Shown here: piece by piece, positions 7,256 through 15,380 of the stretch
Layout of the letters: each line of letters begins with the position of its first letter
Position numbering within the stretch: position 1 is the stretch's first letter
NCBI GenBank assembly: GCA_007127235.1
Contig: SKZT01000231.1
Location: 1-35,561 of the forward strand
Direction: 5' to 3'
DNA from: Desulfobacteraceae bacterium
Lineage (GTDB): Bacteria > Desulfobacterota > Desulfobacteria > Desulfobacterales > SKZT01
Length of the DNA: 35,561 bases
Program-made: the position numbers and the translations under genes
Notes under the pieces: model-generated
Told to the model about the DNA's origin: nothing
Databases searched by the model: none
Seen by the model: the letters and a program-made list of their open reading frames with translations, nothing else

Positions 7256-8614
7256 TTAACGGGAAAATCCCCCTTGACTAAAGCCATGCACACCCCTGTT
7301 GTTCCGAATCCGGGAAGAACCCTGTTCATTTCTTGCAGGCCTTCGAAAAGCGCTCGGGTCATTTCTTTGAAAAACATTGCGCTCTGGTCTTTGAAAAGAC
7401 CGGATTTCGCCGGAGGATCGATCAAAACTTCTCCGGCTTTCCTGACCAACAGCACTCTGGTTTTCGCGACCATCACGAATACGGTTTTGCCGAAAACCAG
7501 GGGTGCGGGGAACCATCACGGAACCCTTGTTATCGGGTCTTTTTACTTCTGTAGAATTGTCCCTTCTGCTTGTTCTGGAAGTTTCTCTCCCGGATCGTTG
7601 ATTTACCTGACCGGAAATCCCGGGTGAACGAACATTTGGTTCTCGGCTTGTGTTATCCCGAAATCTTTCAGAACGGCGATCGAAAGATGATCTAACATTG
7701 GAATGTCTGGTTTCAGGAGAGACGATATTTGTGTCAAAGCTGCTTTTCTGCCGACGACTGTCTCTCATAAACGTTGACTTGTCGGTTATTCTGCTTTCAT
7801 GGGGTCTCGACAATCTCCGTGACGATCTTTTGGTCCCCGGGTGTCCATATTCCTGATATTTGCGTTTAGCAGGGTGCCTCACAATACCTCTTGGAGTGTG
7901 GATGGATCTTGTTTTGCGATTGCTGACCACCCCGATGACTCTTGTATGACTTCTGAAGTGTTTCGGGTAACCATAACTGCTAAGGATAACCACATGAGAG
8001 GTTCTATGAAAATCACGCATTACAAAAAAACCGGAAAACCAAAAACCTTCCCACCAAAACGGATAGTGAACCCAGCTGTAGAGGCTGTAATACGAGCGAG
8101 GTGGAGGATAGTAAGTAATCACCGGTGGTCCGCTATGATAATAATAGTTGTGGATTACCGTGGGCTCAATATAATGGATGTGCGTTTCAGAAGGCGGTGT
8201 TTCAATGTGTTTTGTTCCGTTTCTGTCCGGAATAATGGGCAATTCAAAGTCCGCAACGAGGCTTTGAAAAATGTTTACTGCCTCCTTTTGATCCATGGAA
8301 AGATATCCATAATTTGCAACTCTGATTACCGCATCCTGCAATTCTCCGATGACATCGGGGGTCATGGGATAATCGGAAATCCACCCGTTTTTGGGCGCAA
8401 TTCCAATGTCAGCCAGCATTTGCTGCGCATGTTCTTCTGAAAAAGGCCTTCCCAAATTTAATTCGTAAGCCAGGGTGGTGGCGAAATCACCTTGACGAAC
8501 TAAAGATGGGGCCACCGGAGGAGGTTCAGAAAGACTCTGCGCGGATTGAACGGGGTGAACAAAAGGTATCAAGAGAAAAATGATTACCACTGATATAATT
8601 TGTATTTTTTTCAT
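7256..8614 (-). CDS. Secreted protein with basic Arg/Ser-rich low-complexity tail
   Basis: A clear signal peptide (MKKIQIISVV...VHPVQSA) is followed by three distinct parts. Residues about 40-130 form a compact helical domain (GDFATTLAYELNLG, IGIAPKNGW) that I associate with deltaproteobacterial envelope proteins but cannot name. Residues about 145-215 are aromatic and proline-rich (HNYYYHSGPP, YYPPPRSYY, WVHYPFWWEGFW), possibly a membrane-interacting segment. Residues about 225-452 are very rich in Arg and Ser (RSSFDRRSERFRD type) and strongly basic. It is preceded by a good AAGGAG. The tail suggests binding to an acidic polymer such as LPS, DNA or polysaccharide, which is inference. Function unknown. 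Confidence 0.7.
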   Translation of the reverse strand: MKKIQIISVVIIFLLIPFVHPVQSAQSLSEPPPVAPSLVRQGDFATTLAYELNLGRPFSEEHAQQMLADIGIAPKNGWISDYPMTPDVIGELQDAVIRVANYGYLSMDQKEAVNIFQSLVADFELPIIPDRNGTKHIETPPSETHIHYIEPTVIHNYYYHSGPPVITYYPPPRSYYSLYSWVHYPFWWEGFWFSGFFVMRDFHRTSHVVILSSYGYPKHFRSHTRVIGVVSNRKTRSIHTPRGIVRHPAKRKYQEYGHPGTKRSSRRLSRPHESRITDKSTFMRDSRRQKSSFDTNIVSPETRHSNVRSSFDRRSERFRDNTSREPNVRSPGISGQVNQRSGRETSRTSRRDNSTEVKRPDNKGSVMVPRTPGFRQNRIRDGRENQSAVGQESRRSFDRSSGEIRSFQRPERNVFQRNDPSAFRRPARNEQGSSRIRNNRGVHGFSQGGFSR

Positions 8615-8727
8615 GGCACGCTCCTTGGTTAGGAGTTTATACCATCATTGTAAGGCCCAATGCAAAATATGGCAACCCAAAATGTGCACGCGTTTGTTCA
8701 CTGGCTCAAAATATGGTTTTCAAGTCT

Positions 8728-9486
8728 TTACTTCATTCCCCGTTGTTTCTTAATCTTCTCATAGGCATCCTGAATTTTGTGAAATTTTTCCTGAGCAAAA
8801 GCCGTGAACTCTTCGGGTAAACCTTTTGCGGCGATCGCATCAGGATGAAATTCCCGTACCAGTTTTCGATAGCGGCTTTTTATATGCTCATCGGAATCAT
8901 CAGGAGAACAACCGAGAACGGCATAGTAATGATCATTCGTGCTGACATAGCGGGATTTGATATTTTGATATTGTTGTTCGCTAAATCGAAAAATCTTTGC
9001 TGCTAAAATCAGTAAATCTTCTTCACTTTTTTTCAATTTTCCGTGGACTGTGGAAACTTTAAAAAGAAGATCCAGCATAAATTCAAGAAGCTGAAGTCTG
9101 TGACGAAAATGAGAATAAAATTGGAATGCATAATCCTGAAATGATTGAGGGGCATTCAATGCTGTATTGAAAATGTTAACTGCGATCCGGCGGCTTTGTT
9201 GATCCAGGTTGAGATCATGAAGCATGATTTTTTCAATTGAAGCCAGCTCTTCTCTGGTGACTTGTCCGTCTGCCCTCACCAGCTTCGCCAGCATGGAAAA
9301 GGCGGCCACAAAAAATGTCAATTGGGCTTTTTCGCCCTCTGATAAACGGATCTTACCGGTGGGCTGATATTCAAGCTCTGAGCTTTTATCATAAGCATGC
9401 CCGAATATGGCTCCGGCCACCGCTCCAAGGGGTCCTCCCATGGCAAAACCGATAGTGCCGCCCACAATTTTTCCCATCCACCCCAT
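8728..9486 (-). CDS. DjlA-like co-chaperone (TerB + DnaJ domains)
   Basis: The N-terminus is a Gly-rich hydrophobic segment (MGWMGKIVGGTIGFAMGGPLGA) that can associate with the membrane, as in DjlA. Residues about 50-165 form a TerB-like helical domain (KLVRADGQVTREELASIE). The C-terminal 65 residues are a J-domain with the essential HPD (REFHPDA), which stimulates DnaK ATPase. A strong AGGAG precedes the ATG. The order anchor-TerB-J matches the DjlA family and the 252-residue length fits. It probably acts as a membrane-linked DnaK co-chaperone; its client is unknown. It is transcribed alone and divergently from kamA. Confidence 0.88.
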   Translation of the reverse strand: MGWMGKIVGGTIGFAMGGPLGAVAGAIFGHAYDKSSELEYQPTGKIRLSEGEKAQLTFFVAAFSMLAKLVRADGQVTREELASIEKIMLHDLNLDQQSRRIAVNIFNTALNAPQSFQDYAFQFYSHFRHRLQLLEFMLDLLFKVSTVHGKLKKSEEDLLILAAKIFRFSEQQYQNIKSRYVSTNDHYYAVLGCSPDDSDEHIKSRYRKLVREFHPDAIAAKGLPEEFTAFAQEKFHKIQDAYEKIKKQRGMK

Positions 9487-9598
9487 TTAACAAGTCTCCT
9501 GATCAGGCTAATCTAAGCAAATCAGAAATGTAATATAAACATCCCTTTTTTTCAATAGCATTTGTCGAACGCGAGCTTGTGATGATAAATTTAAACTT

Positions 9599-9620
9599 TA
9601 GGGACGTGGCAAGAAATATT
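9599..9620 (+). repeat. Short dispersed motif GGGACGTGGC..GAAATA, copy 1
   Basis: The string GGGACGTGGCAAGAAATA in the djlA-kamA spacer is nearly repeated at 31904-31922 (GGGACGTGGCCTGAAATA) before the ZIP gene. Sixteen of eighteen bases agree. It may be a remnant of a dispersed repeat; its role is unknown. Confidence 0.35.
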
Positions 9621-9642
9621 TGTTTCTACCCTCTAAAGCCGC

Positions 9643-9670
9643 TTGCATTTTGCATTAAAATATTTATACT
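9643..9670 (+). promoter_or_regulatory. Candidate sigma-70-type promoter for the kamA cassette
   Basis: TTGCAT (9643-9648) and TATACT (9665-9670) are separated by 16 bp. The -10 matches the consensus at five of six positions, the -35 only at three. The implied start would leave an untranslated leader of roughly 75-80 bases before kamA. Confidence 0.35.
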
Positions 9671-9754
9671 GCATAGCACAAACAGGATTGTATAAGCGCG
9701 TATTCAGCGTTTCATAGTTCCCTAACAAGACCCACAGATAATAGAGGAGAGAGT

Positions 9755-11086
9755 ATGCACCATAACGCTTTTTTCGTAAAAGCTTCAAACATAAATGAGC
9801 CTGCTGAAACAGCGGATTCATCATCTGTAAATATCCAGGACGACGATGAACCTCCAAGTAGTTGTCCCACATCGCAAATATTGTCTGCTGTTGAGCAAAA
9901 AGCCTCTGAGCACAGGAAAAAAAAAGATCCTGTTTTAGTTTTTCCCAGAACACGTATTGCACCTACCAGCAACGTAACCCGTGCTTTTCGAAAAAAACAT
10001 TACCCTGAAATCAGCAACAAATTATGGAACGACTGGTATTGGCAAGTCAGCCATCGGATTAGAAGCAAACAACAACTTTCAGCAATGCTTTCTTTGACCG
10101 GAGAAGAAACTGCTGCTTTTGAAAATAAGGAACGATTATTACCCATCAGCGTCACTCCCTATTACATGAGTCTTTTGTCTGAAAATGACCCTGACCAGCC
10201 CCTTCGTCGAACGGTAATTCCAATGCCCCAGGAGTTGATAAGGTCTTTCGGTGAGGAAGATGACCCTCTTGGTGAAGAAAAACAAAGCCCGGTCCCGGGG
10301 CTGGTGCATCGATATCCGGATCGGGTACTATTTATGGTTAACGATTTTTGTTCCACCTACTGTCGATATTGCACACGATCAAGGGTTGTTGGCCATGGAG
10401 AACTACAGGCCAATCATTTGTATCTGGAAAAAGCTCTTGATTATATCCGCCAGACAGCCACAATTCGTGATGTGCTCCTCTCCGGAGGTGATCCTTTGAC
10501 ATTGAGTGATGATCGGTTGAACTGGATTTTGACCCGATTGCGGCAGATTCCCCACGTGGAAATTATCAGAATCGGCACCAAGATTCCCGCTGTGTTGCCT
10601 CAAAGAGTAACATCACAACTAATCCGTTTGCTGCGTCGACATCATCCTTTGTGGATGAGTCTTCATTTTGTTCATCCAGATGAATGTACCCCTGAGGCTT
10701 ATCGCGCCTGTGGCATTTTGGCCGATGGCGGAATTCCCCTCGGATCTCAAACAGTCTTACTCAAAGGGATCAACGACAATATAGAGACAATGACAGAACT
10801 TTTTCATCATATGATGAAAATGCGGATTCGTCCTTATTACCTTTACCAGTGCGATCCCATTACCGGTTCCGCTCATTTCCGAACACCCATCGAAAAAGGA
10901 TTAGAAATAATTCGCGGTTTAAGAGGTTTTACCAGCGGTTATGCGGTTCCTACCTACGTTGTAGATGCTCCCGGCGGCGGAGGGAAAATCCCGTTGATGC
11001 CCAACTATTTCTTAGGGCGCAAAAACGATTCAATTCTTTTAAAAAATTTTAAAGACGGGTTGTACCAATATCCGGACAGCCCATGA
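9755..11086 (+). CDS. kamA: Lysine 2,3-aminomutase (KamA family radical SAM)
   Basis: KamA converts L-lysine to L-beta-lysine using SAM, a [4Fe-4S] cluster and PLP. The cluster motif is C199-x3-C203-x2-C206 (CSTYCRYC), followed by the SAM-binding LLSGGDPL. The PLP lysine is K411 in DAPGGGGKIPLMPNY. The two acidic residues known to bind the substrate side-chain amino group in the Clostridium subterminale enzyme (D293, D330) are both present, as D367 and D404 with the same 37-residue spacing, which favours lysine over glutamate. It has an N-terminal extension of about 75 residues and lacks the Cys-rich C-terminal tail of the clostridial enzyme. GAGGAGAG precedes the ATG. It heads a cassette with two ATP-grasp genes. 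Confidence 0.92.
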   Translation: MHHNAFFVKASNINEPAETADSSSVNIQDDDEPPSSCPTSQILSAVEQKASEHRKKKDPVLVFPRTRIAPTSNVTRAFRKKHYPEISNKLWNDWYWQVSHRIRSKQQLSAMLSLTGEETAAFENKERLLPISVTPYYMSLLSENDPDQPLRRTVIPMPQELIRSFGEEDDPLGEEKQSPVPGLVHRYPDRVLFMVNDFCSTYCRYCTRSRVVGHGELQANHLYLEKALDYIRQTATIRDVLLSGGDPLTLSDDRLNWILTRLRQIPHVEIIRIGTKIPAVLPQRVTSQLIRLLRRHHPLWMSLHFVHPDECTPEAYRACGILADGGIPLGSQTVLLKGINDNIETMTELFHHMMKMRIRPYYLYQCDPITGSAHFRTPIEKGLEIIRGLRGFTSGYAVPTYVVDAPGGGGKIPLMPNYFLGRKNDSILLKNFKDGLYQYPDSP

Positions 11087-11105
11087 GAAAACACTCTTTT
11101 CTAAG

Positions 11106-11167
11106 GTTTCGGGATATGTTGTAATTTTCACCCCGACAAGGGACATGTGCCTCGAAACTCCCGAAAC
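11106..11167 (+). repeat. 9-bp inverted repeat in the kamA/ATP-grasp spacer
   Basis: GTTTCGGGA (11106-11114) and TCCCGAAAC (11159-11167) are exact reverse complements with about 44 bases between them, inside the 137-bp gap between kamA and the first ATP-grasp gene. It could fold in the transcript and affect relative expression; no T-run follows. Confidence 0.4.
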
Positions 11168-11223
11168 ATTATTGATTAAAATCTTTCTTAGGTGCCCACC
11201 ACCTTGCAGGGGAGACGGAATAA

Positions 11224-12255
11224 ATGACAACTATCGGTTTAACTTACGATTTGCGATCAGAGTACCTTGCCATGGGCTATAGTATGGATGAAACTGCTGA
11301 ATTTGATCAGGACGAAACCATTGTGGCCATTGAAACTGCTTTACAGCATCTGGGTTTTGAAACTGACCGGATCGGTAATGCCGGTCAGTTGATGAAACGG
11401 CTGGTTCAGGGTTGCAGATGGAGCCTGGTCTTCAATATTGCGGAAGGGCTTTATGGTTTTGGAAGAGAGGCACTGGTTCCGTCTATGCTGGATGCATACC
11501 AAATTCCCTACACTTTTTCCGACCCAATGGTTATGGCACTTACCTTACATAAGGCCATGACAAAACATGTGCTCCGGGATCTGGGTATTCCCACCCCTGA
11601 TTTTTTTCTGGTAGAAACAACAGATGATATTGAAAAGGTCAGGCTTCCTTTTCCTCTTTTTGCGAAACCTGTATCCGAAGGAACCGGAAAAGGTATTTCA
11701 TCTATATCCAAAATTAACAATCACACTGAGCTTTTTGTGGTATGCAACAGGCTCTTATCCGAGTTTAACCAACCGGTATTGCTTGAGAAGTTTCTACCGG
11801 GTCGTGAGTTTACTGTGGGTCTTTTCAAAACAGGAAAAGAAGCTGAGGCCATCGGAGCCATGGAAATTTTTCTGAAAAATGAAAGAGACTCAGATGCCTA
11901 TTCTTTGCAGAACAAAGAACATTATGAGAGCTTTGTAGAATACCGTCTTGCAAATGATTCCACTGCAGAGAAAGCCAAAAAGATCGCTCTGGCGGCATGG
12001 CGTGGACTTGGATGCCGGGATGCTGGAAGAATCGATCTTCGGGTAGATGACCAGGGCGTGCCAAATTTCATTGAAGTCAACCCCTTGGCAGGTATTCGCC
12101 CAGTTCATTCAGATTTATGTATCTTATGCAATTTTTTGGGGATATCTTATATTGAAATGATCGCTGTCATTGTCGATTCAGCCATGATGCGAACAAAGAA
12201 AAAAATGCGTTACGAAAATCAAAAAGGGTTGGGAAATTATAAACTGGCCAGCTGA
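11224..12255 (+). CDS. ATP-grasp ligase of the D-Ala-D-Ala ligase type
   Basis: ATP-grasp enzymes activate a carboxylate as acyl phosphate and join it to an amine. The ATP-binding lysine and glycine loop are in LFAKPVSEGTGKGI, the EKFLPGREFTVG strand follows, and the metal-binding residues lie in RIDLRVDDQG and FIEVNPLAGI near residues 280-300. The N-terminal VFNIAEGLYGFGREA block resembles D-Ala-D-Ala ligases, but the usual substrate loop and the EVNTLPGM signature are altered, so the substrate is probably not D-alanine. Length (343) is normal. The start ATG follows GGGGAGACGG. Genomic context with kamA suggests a beta-amino acid as substrate (inference). Confidence 0.85.
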   Translation: MTTIGLTYDLRSEYLAMGYSMDETAEFDQDETIVAIETALQHLGFETDRIGNAGQLMKRLVQGCRWSLVFNIAEGLYGFGREALVPSMLDAYQIPYTFSDPMVMALTLHKAMTKHVLRDLGIPTPDFFLVETTDDIEKVRLPFPLFAKPVSEGTGKGISSISKINNHTELFVVCNRLLSEFNQPVLLEKFLPGREFTVGLFKTGKEAEAIGAMEIFLKNERDSDAYSLQNKEHYESFVEYRLANDSTAEKAKKIALAAWRGLGCRDAGRIDLRVDDQGVPNFIEVNPLAGIRPVHSDLCILCNFLGISYIEMIAVIVDSAMMRTKKKMRYENQKGLGNYKLAS

Positions 12256-12284
12256 TTTTCAGAATCACAAATGGAGATTGCATC

Positions 12285-13841
12285 ATGCGCATTGCTGTGA
12301 TCCACAACGCAGTTATAAATAAGGACTCTCCGGATGAACGCGATGTTCTGATTCAGGCGGACTCGATTGGTCAAGCTCTCATTTCTTTAGGCCATAAGGT
12401 GCAAACCATTGCCTGTGGTCTTGACTTGAACGATATTTTGAGTCGCATAAGAAAAATGGATGCCGAAATTGTTTTCAACTTGGTTGAGTCCCTGGAAAAC
12501 CGCGGAAGGCTTATTCATTTGGTTCCCTCTTTGCTCGACACCATGGCTATACCATATACGGGAGCATCGGCAGAGTCCATGTTTATGACCTCCAACAAGG
12601 TTTTAGCCAAAGAACGGATGGAACAATTTGATTTGCCAACACCTTCGTGGATAGGACCTTATCCCAAAGCCCACCCATACCGGAACAATTTTCTTTCCTC
12701 TGAAAACCAATCCCAATGCTGGATTATCAAGTCTGTATGGGAACATGCATCTGTCGGACTGGATAAAAATAGCATTATAAAAGCTTCTGATTCGCAAATC
12801 ATTTCCGAGACCCTGAAAAATAGAGTCAATCAATTAGGCGGATCCTGCTTTGCTGAGCGTTTTATCGATGGACGTGAGTTTAATCTCTCGCTGTTATCAG
12901 GACCTGATGGACTCCTTGTTTTGCCGGTGGCTGAAATTTTGTTTGACGGATATGGTCATGAAAAACACCGGATTGTCGATTATCGGGCCAAATGGGACGA
13001 ATCCTCTTTTGAATATCACCATACACCACGCACCTTTTTATTTGATAAGGAAGATGCCACATTAATTTCACATCTCAAAAACCTTGCTGTTCGATGCTGG
13101 GAAGTTTTTGGTTTGCAAGGGTATGCCCGTATTGATTTTCGGGTGGATATTAACGGACAACCCTGGATTCTTGAAGTAAACGCAAACCCATGCTTATCTC
13201 CTGATGCCGGTTTTGCCGCAGGTGCTAAACAGGCCGGCATTAGCTATCGCGAGGTGGTCGAGCAAATTGTTAAAGCTGCCCTTGGTCATTTTTTTAAGGG
13301 ATTGACAGAATCAAGCCCCAAAAGGATTAAAAAGTATCCTGATGACTCCGGTCCGATCCATGCTTTGAATTTCCGTTACGAGATTGAGAAAAAAGATTGT
13401 GAAAGGGTTCGACGAATGCTCAACAACACCGGTTTTTTTTCTTCCGCAGAAATACGCGTAGCCGCTGAACTGGTTGGAGAAAGCTTTGCAAAAGGTCTCC
13501 AGAGCTGTTACCGGTTTATCATGGCTGAGCAATATGGTCGTCTTGCCGGATTTACCTGCTATGGTCCCACACCATGCACAGAAGCAAACTATGATCTTTA
13601 CTGGATTGCAGTTCACCCGGATTTTCAGAGGCAAGGATTAGGACAAAAACTGCTTAAGGAAACAGAGGACTTGATAAAAGCGGATGGTGGTAAACGCCTT
13701 TACGTTGACACGTCCCAAAAACCACAATATGGGGGCACCCGGGCTTTTTATGAAAGTAAAGGGTATCGCCTGGAAGCGGTATTGGATGATTTTTACAGAC
13801 CGGGTGAAGGTAAAGCAATTTATTGTAAAAGGCTCCTGTAA
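12285..13841 (+). CDS. ATP-grasp ligase fused to a GNAT acetyltransferase
   Basis: Residues 1 to about 335 form a second D-Ala-D-Ala-ligase-like ATP-grasp unit: VFNLVESLENRGR near the N-terminus, WIIKSVWEHASVG, FAERFIDGREFNLS, an IVDYRAKW loop and the metal site RIDFRVD...ILEVNANPCL. Residues about 360-518 form a GNAT domain with the acetyl-CoA loop VHPDFQRQGLGQKLL and the FYESKGY strand. A single chain could thus ligate and acetylate. It begins 29 bp after the preceding gene, so the two are co-transcribed. N-acetyl-beta-lysine synthesis (AblA/AblB) also pairs KamA with a GNAT protein, and N-acetylglutaminylglutamine synthetase also fuses GNAT and ATP-grasp, so a solute or peptide is plausible but unproven. 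Confidence 0.88.
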   Translation: MRIAVIHNAVINKDSPDERDVLIQADSIGQALISLGHKVQTIACGLDLNDILSRIRKMDAEIVFNLVESLENRGRLIHLVPSLLDTMAIPYTGASAESMFMTSNKVLAKERMEQFDLPTPSWIGPYPKAHPYRNNFLSSENQSQCWIIKSVWEHASVGLDKNSIIKASDSQIISETLKNRVNQLGGSCFAERFIDGREFNLSLLSGPDGLLVLPVAEILFDGYGHEKHRIVDYRAKWDESSFEYHHTPRTFLFDKEDATLISHLKNLAVRCWEVFGLQGYARIDFRVDINGQPWILEVNANPCLSPDAGFAAGAKQAGISYREVVEQIVKAALGHFFKGLTESSPKRIKKYPDDSGPIHALNFRYEIEKKDCERVRRMLNNTGFFSSAEIRVAAELVGESFAKGLQSCYRFIMAEQYGRLAGFTCYGPTPCTEANYDLYWIAVHPDFQRQGLGQKLLKETEDLIKADGGKRLYVDTSQKPQYGGTRAFYESKGYRLEAVLDDFYRPGEGKAIYCKRLL

Positions 13842-13897
13842 TGAGTTTTCAGGCCGATTTATTGGCAATTTTCGTTACAGCAAAAGGCCTAAGTAGT

Positions 13898-14023
13898 GTC
13901 TGTCCGAAAACTCTGTTTCTCCCTCTCCCTTTGGGGGAGGGTCGGGGTGGGGGTGAATGATATCAGGAGGTTACCTTTCCCTCCCCCAACCTCTCCCGGA
14001 GGGAGAGGAGTTTTCGGACAGGC
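13898..14023 (+). repeat. 126-bp MITE-like palindromic element, copy 1
   Basis: The ends are a 16-bp inverted repeat with one mismatch (GTCTGTCCGAAAACTC and GAGTTTTCGGACAGGC). Inside, G-rich and C-rich arms (CCCTCTCCCTTTGGGGGAGG; CTCTCCCGGAGGGAGAG) flank a centre reading GGTGAATGATATCAGGAGGT. A second copy of identical length lies at 16945-17070 in the opposite orientation. There is no coding capacity, so any mobility would need a helper transposase. Confidence 0.8.
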
Positions 14024-14187
14024 TCTAAGTATTTTTTCTTGACGATAAAAACTGAAGATTGATAAACAGAGCCATGGGAATAGCATTTTGCTATTTCCCG
14101 TATTTGGGATTATGATGGGGGTGAAAATTTGAAAGCAAGAGAAGGCAGAATCGGCCGGATTTTTATAATACGCTTGGAAGACGGTCA

Positions 14188-14196
14188 TGTTATAAT
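14188..14196 (+). promoter_or_regulatory. Extended -10 promoter for the kinase/regulator pair
   Basis: TGTTATAAT is a perfect extended -10 element (TGnTATAAT). No good -35 is seen at the right distance, which extended -10 promoters do not need. The implied start leaves a leader of about 35 bases before the TTG start of the kinase. Confidence 0.5.
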
Positions 14197-14237
14197 GGCT
14201 TGTTCAGAATGGCTGAAGCCCGAAATACGGAGTTGCA

Positions 14238-15356
14238 TTGATCAAAGAACAACCATCAGGTGCTGAAGAAGTTGCACTCAGAGAACGCGTAAAGGAGCTG
14301 TCTTGTCTTTACGGCATTGCTCGGATAGTCGCACGGCATGACCTGTCCCTTGAAGAAATCCTTCAGTGTATCGTCGATCAGCTTCCCCAGGCATGGCAGT
14401 ATCCCGAAATCGCCTTTGCCAGGATTTTCTTGGACGAGCAGTCATATACGAGTCCCGGTTTCCGGGGTAGTTCCCACAGGCTCAAGTCGGCTGTCATCGT
14501 GGACGGCAGGATTAGAGGAACTGTCGAGGTATGCTATCCCGAGGAAAACCTCAAACTGGATAAAGGCTCTTTTTTGAAAGAGGAAAAGAAGCTTATTGAA
14601 GCAGTGGCAAGGGAGGTGGCGTTTGTTGTGGGGGGACGAGAGGCCGAAATGAACAGAGCAAAGCTAAACGAACAGCTTCAGCATGCCGAGCGTCTTGCCA
14701 CTATAGGGATCCTCTCAGCGGGGGTAGCCCATGAACTCAATGAGCCATTGGGCAGCATTCTGGGTTATGCCCAGCTGGCAAAGAAGTCCCCCGGGCTTCC
14801 CCAACAGGCAAGTCATGATATTGAAAAGATCGAAATAGCCTCCTTGCACGCCCGAGAAATAATTCGGAACCTTCTTTTGTTTGCGCGGCAGACAAATTCA
14901 CAGAAAAAAACGGTCAACCTCAATGACGTTGTTAGGGAAGGACTTTATTTTTTTTCTTCCCGTTGTGAAAAATTCGGGGTGGATCTTGTTCACCTGCTCG
15001 ATCCGTGTCTTCCGGACATAAACGCCGATTTTGCGCAGATGAATCAGGTACTGGTCAACCTCGTGGTGAATGCTCTTCAGGCAATGCCGGACGGAGGGCG
15101 GCTGATCCTGCAGACAAAAAGCTTTAAACACCGTGTCTCATTGATCGTGGAGGATACTGGATGGGGAATTTCTGAAGATGTACTGGAAAAATTATACATT
15201 CCTTTTTTCACAACCAAAGATGTGGGCGAGGGAACGGGGCTGGGGCTTCCCGTTGTCCATGGAATTGTAACGTCACACCATGGTTCTCTTAAGGTTAAGA
15301 GCACTGTCGGCCAGGGAACCCGCTTCGAGGTTCATCTGCCGGCATTGATATCATAA
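14238..15356 (+). CDS. Histidine kinase of the NtrB type, GAF-like sensor
   Basis: Residues 1-130 form a soluble GAF-like input region (VKELSCLYGIARIVARHDLS...) common in deltaproteobacterial kinases that pair with NtrC-type regulators. The phosphoacceptor is H165 in AGVAHELNEPLGSILGY. The ATPase domain has its N box (NLVVNALQAMPDGG), G1 (EDTGWGIS), F box (FFTTK) and G2 (GTGLGLP). There is no membrane segment, so the signal is cytoplasmic. The start is TTG, with ACGGAG five bases upstream and an in-frame stop eight codons before it. The regulator gene follows after 24 bp. Identical inverted repeats flank the pair. Confidence 0.9.
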   Translation: MIKEQPSGAEEVALRERVKELSCLYGIARIVARHDLSLEEILQCIVDQLPQAWQYPEIAFARIFLDEQSYTSPGFRGSSHRLKSAVIVDGRIRGTVEVCYPEENLKLDKGSFLKEEKKLIEAVAREVAFVVGGREAEMNRAKLNEQLQHAERLATIGILSAGVAHELNEPLGSILGYAQLAKKSPGLPQQASHDIEKIEIASLHAREIIRNLLLFARQTNSQKKTVNLNDVVREGLYFFSSRCEKFGVDLVHLLDPCLPDINADFAQMNQVLVNLVVNALQAMPDGGRLILQTKSFKHRVSLIVEDTGWGISEDVLEKLYIPFFTTKDVGEGTGLGLPVVHGIVTSHHGSLKVKSTVGQGTRFEVHLPALIS

Positions 15357-15380
15357 GCCTCGGAAATCAAAGATATCGTC

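Larger units (their letters stand above)
13842..14237. other. Intergenic gap with one 126-bp palindromic repeat and a promoter
   Basis: No gene is supported. The first part holds a 126-bp inverted-repeat element (13898-14023). The second part contains an imperfect hairpin GGGAATAGC...GCTATTTCCC (about 14075-14099) and a good extended -10 sequence just upstream of the histidine kinase. The short ORFs listed here are translations of the repeat. Confidence 0.6.

Noticed and set aside
7841-8440. 199-residue plus-strand ORF
   Set aside because: Antisense to the secreted Arg/Ser-rich protein, with no recognisable domain; the minus frame has a signal peptide and a good ribosome binding site.
9633-9962. 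109-residue minus-strand ORF overlapping the kamA start
   Set aside because: Considered as evidence that kamA starts later, but it has no family features, while kamA has GAGGAGAG before its ATG and a plausible aligned N-terminal region from about residue 65.
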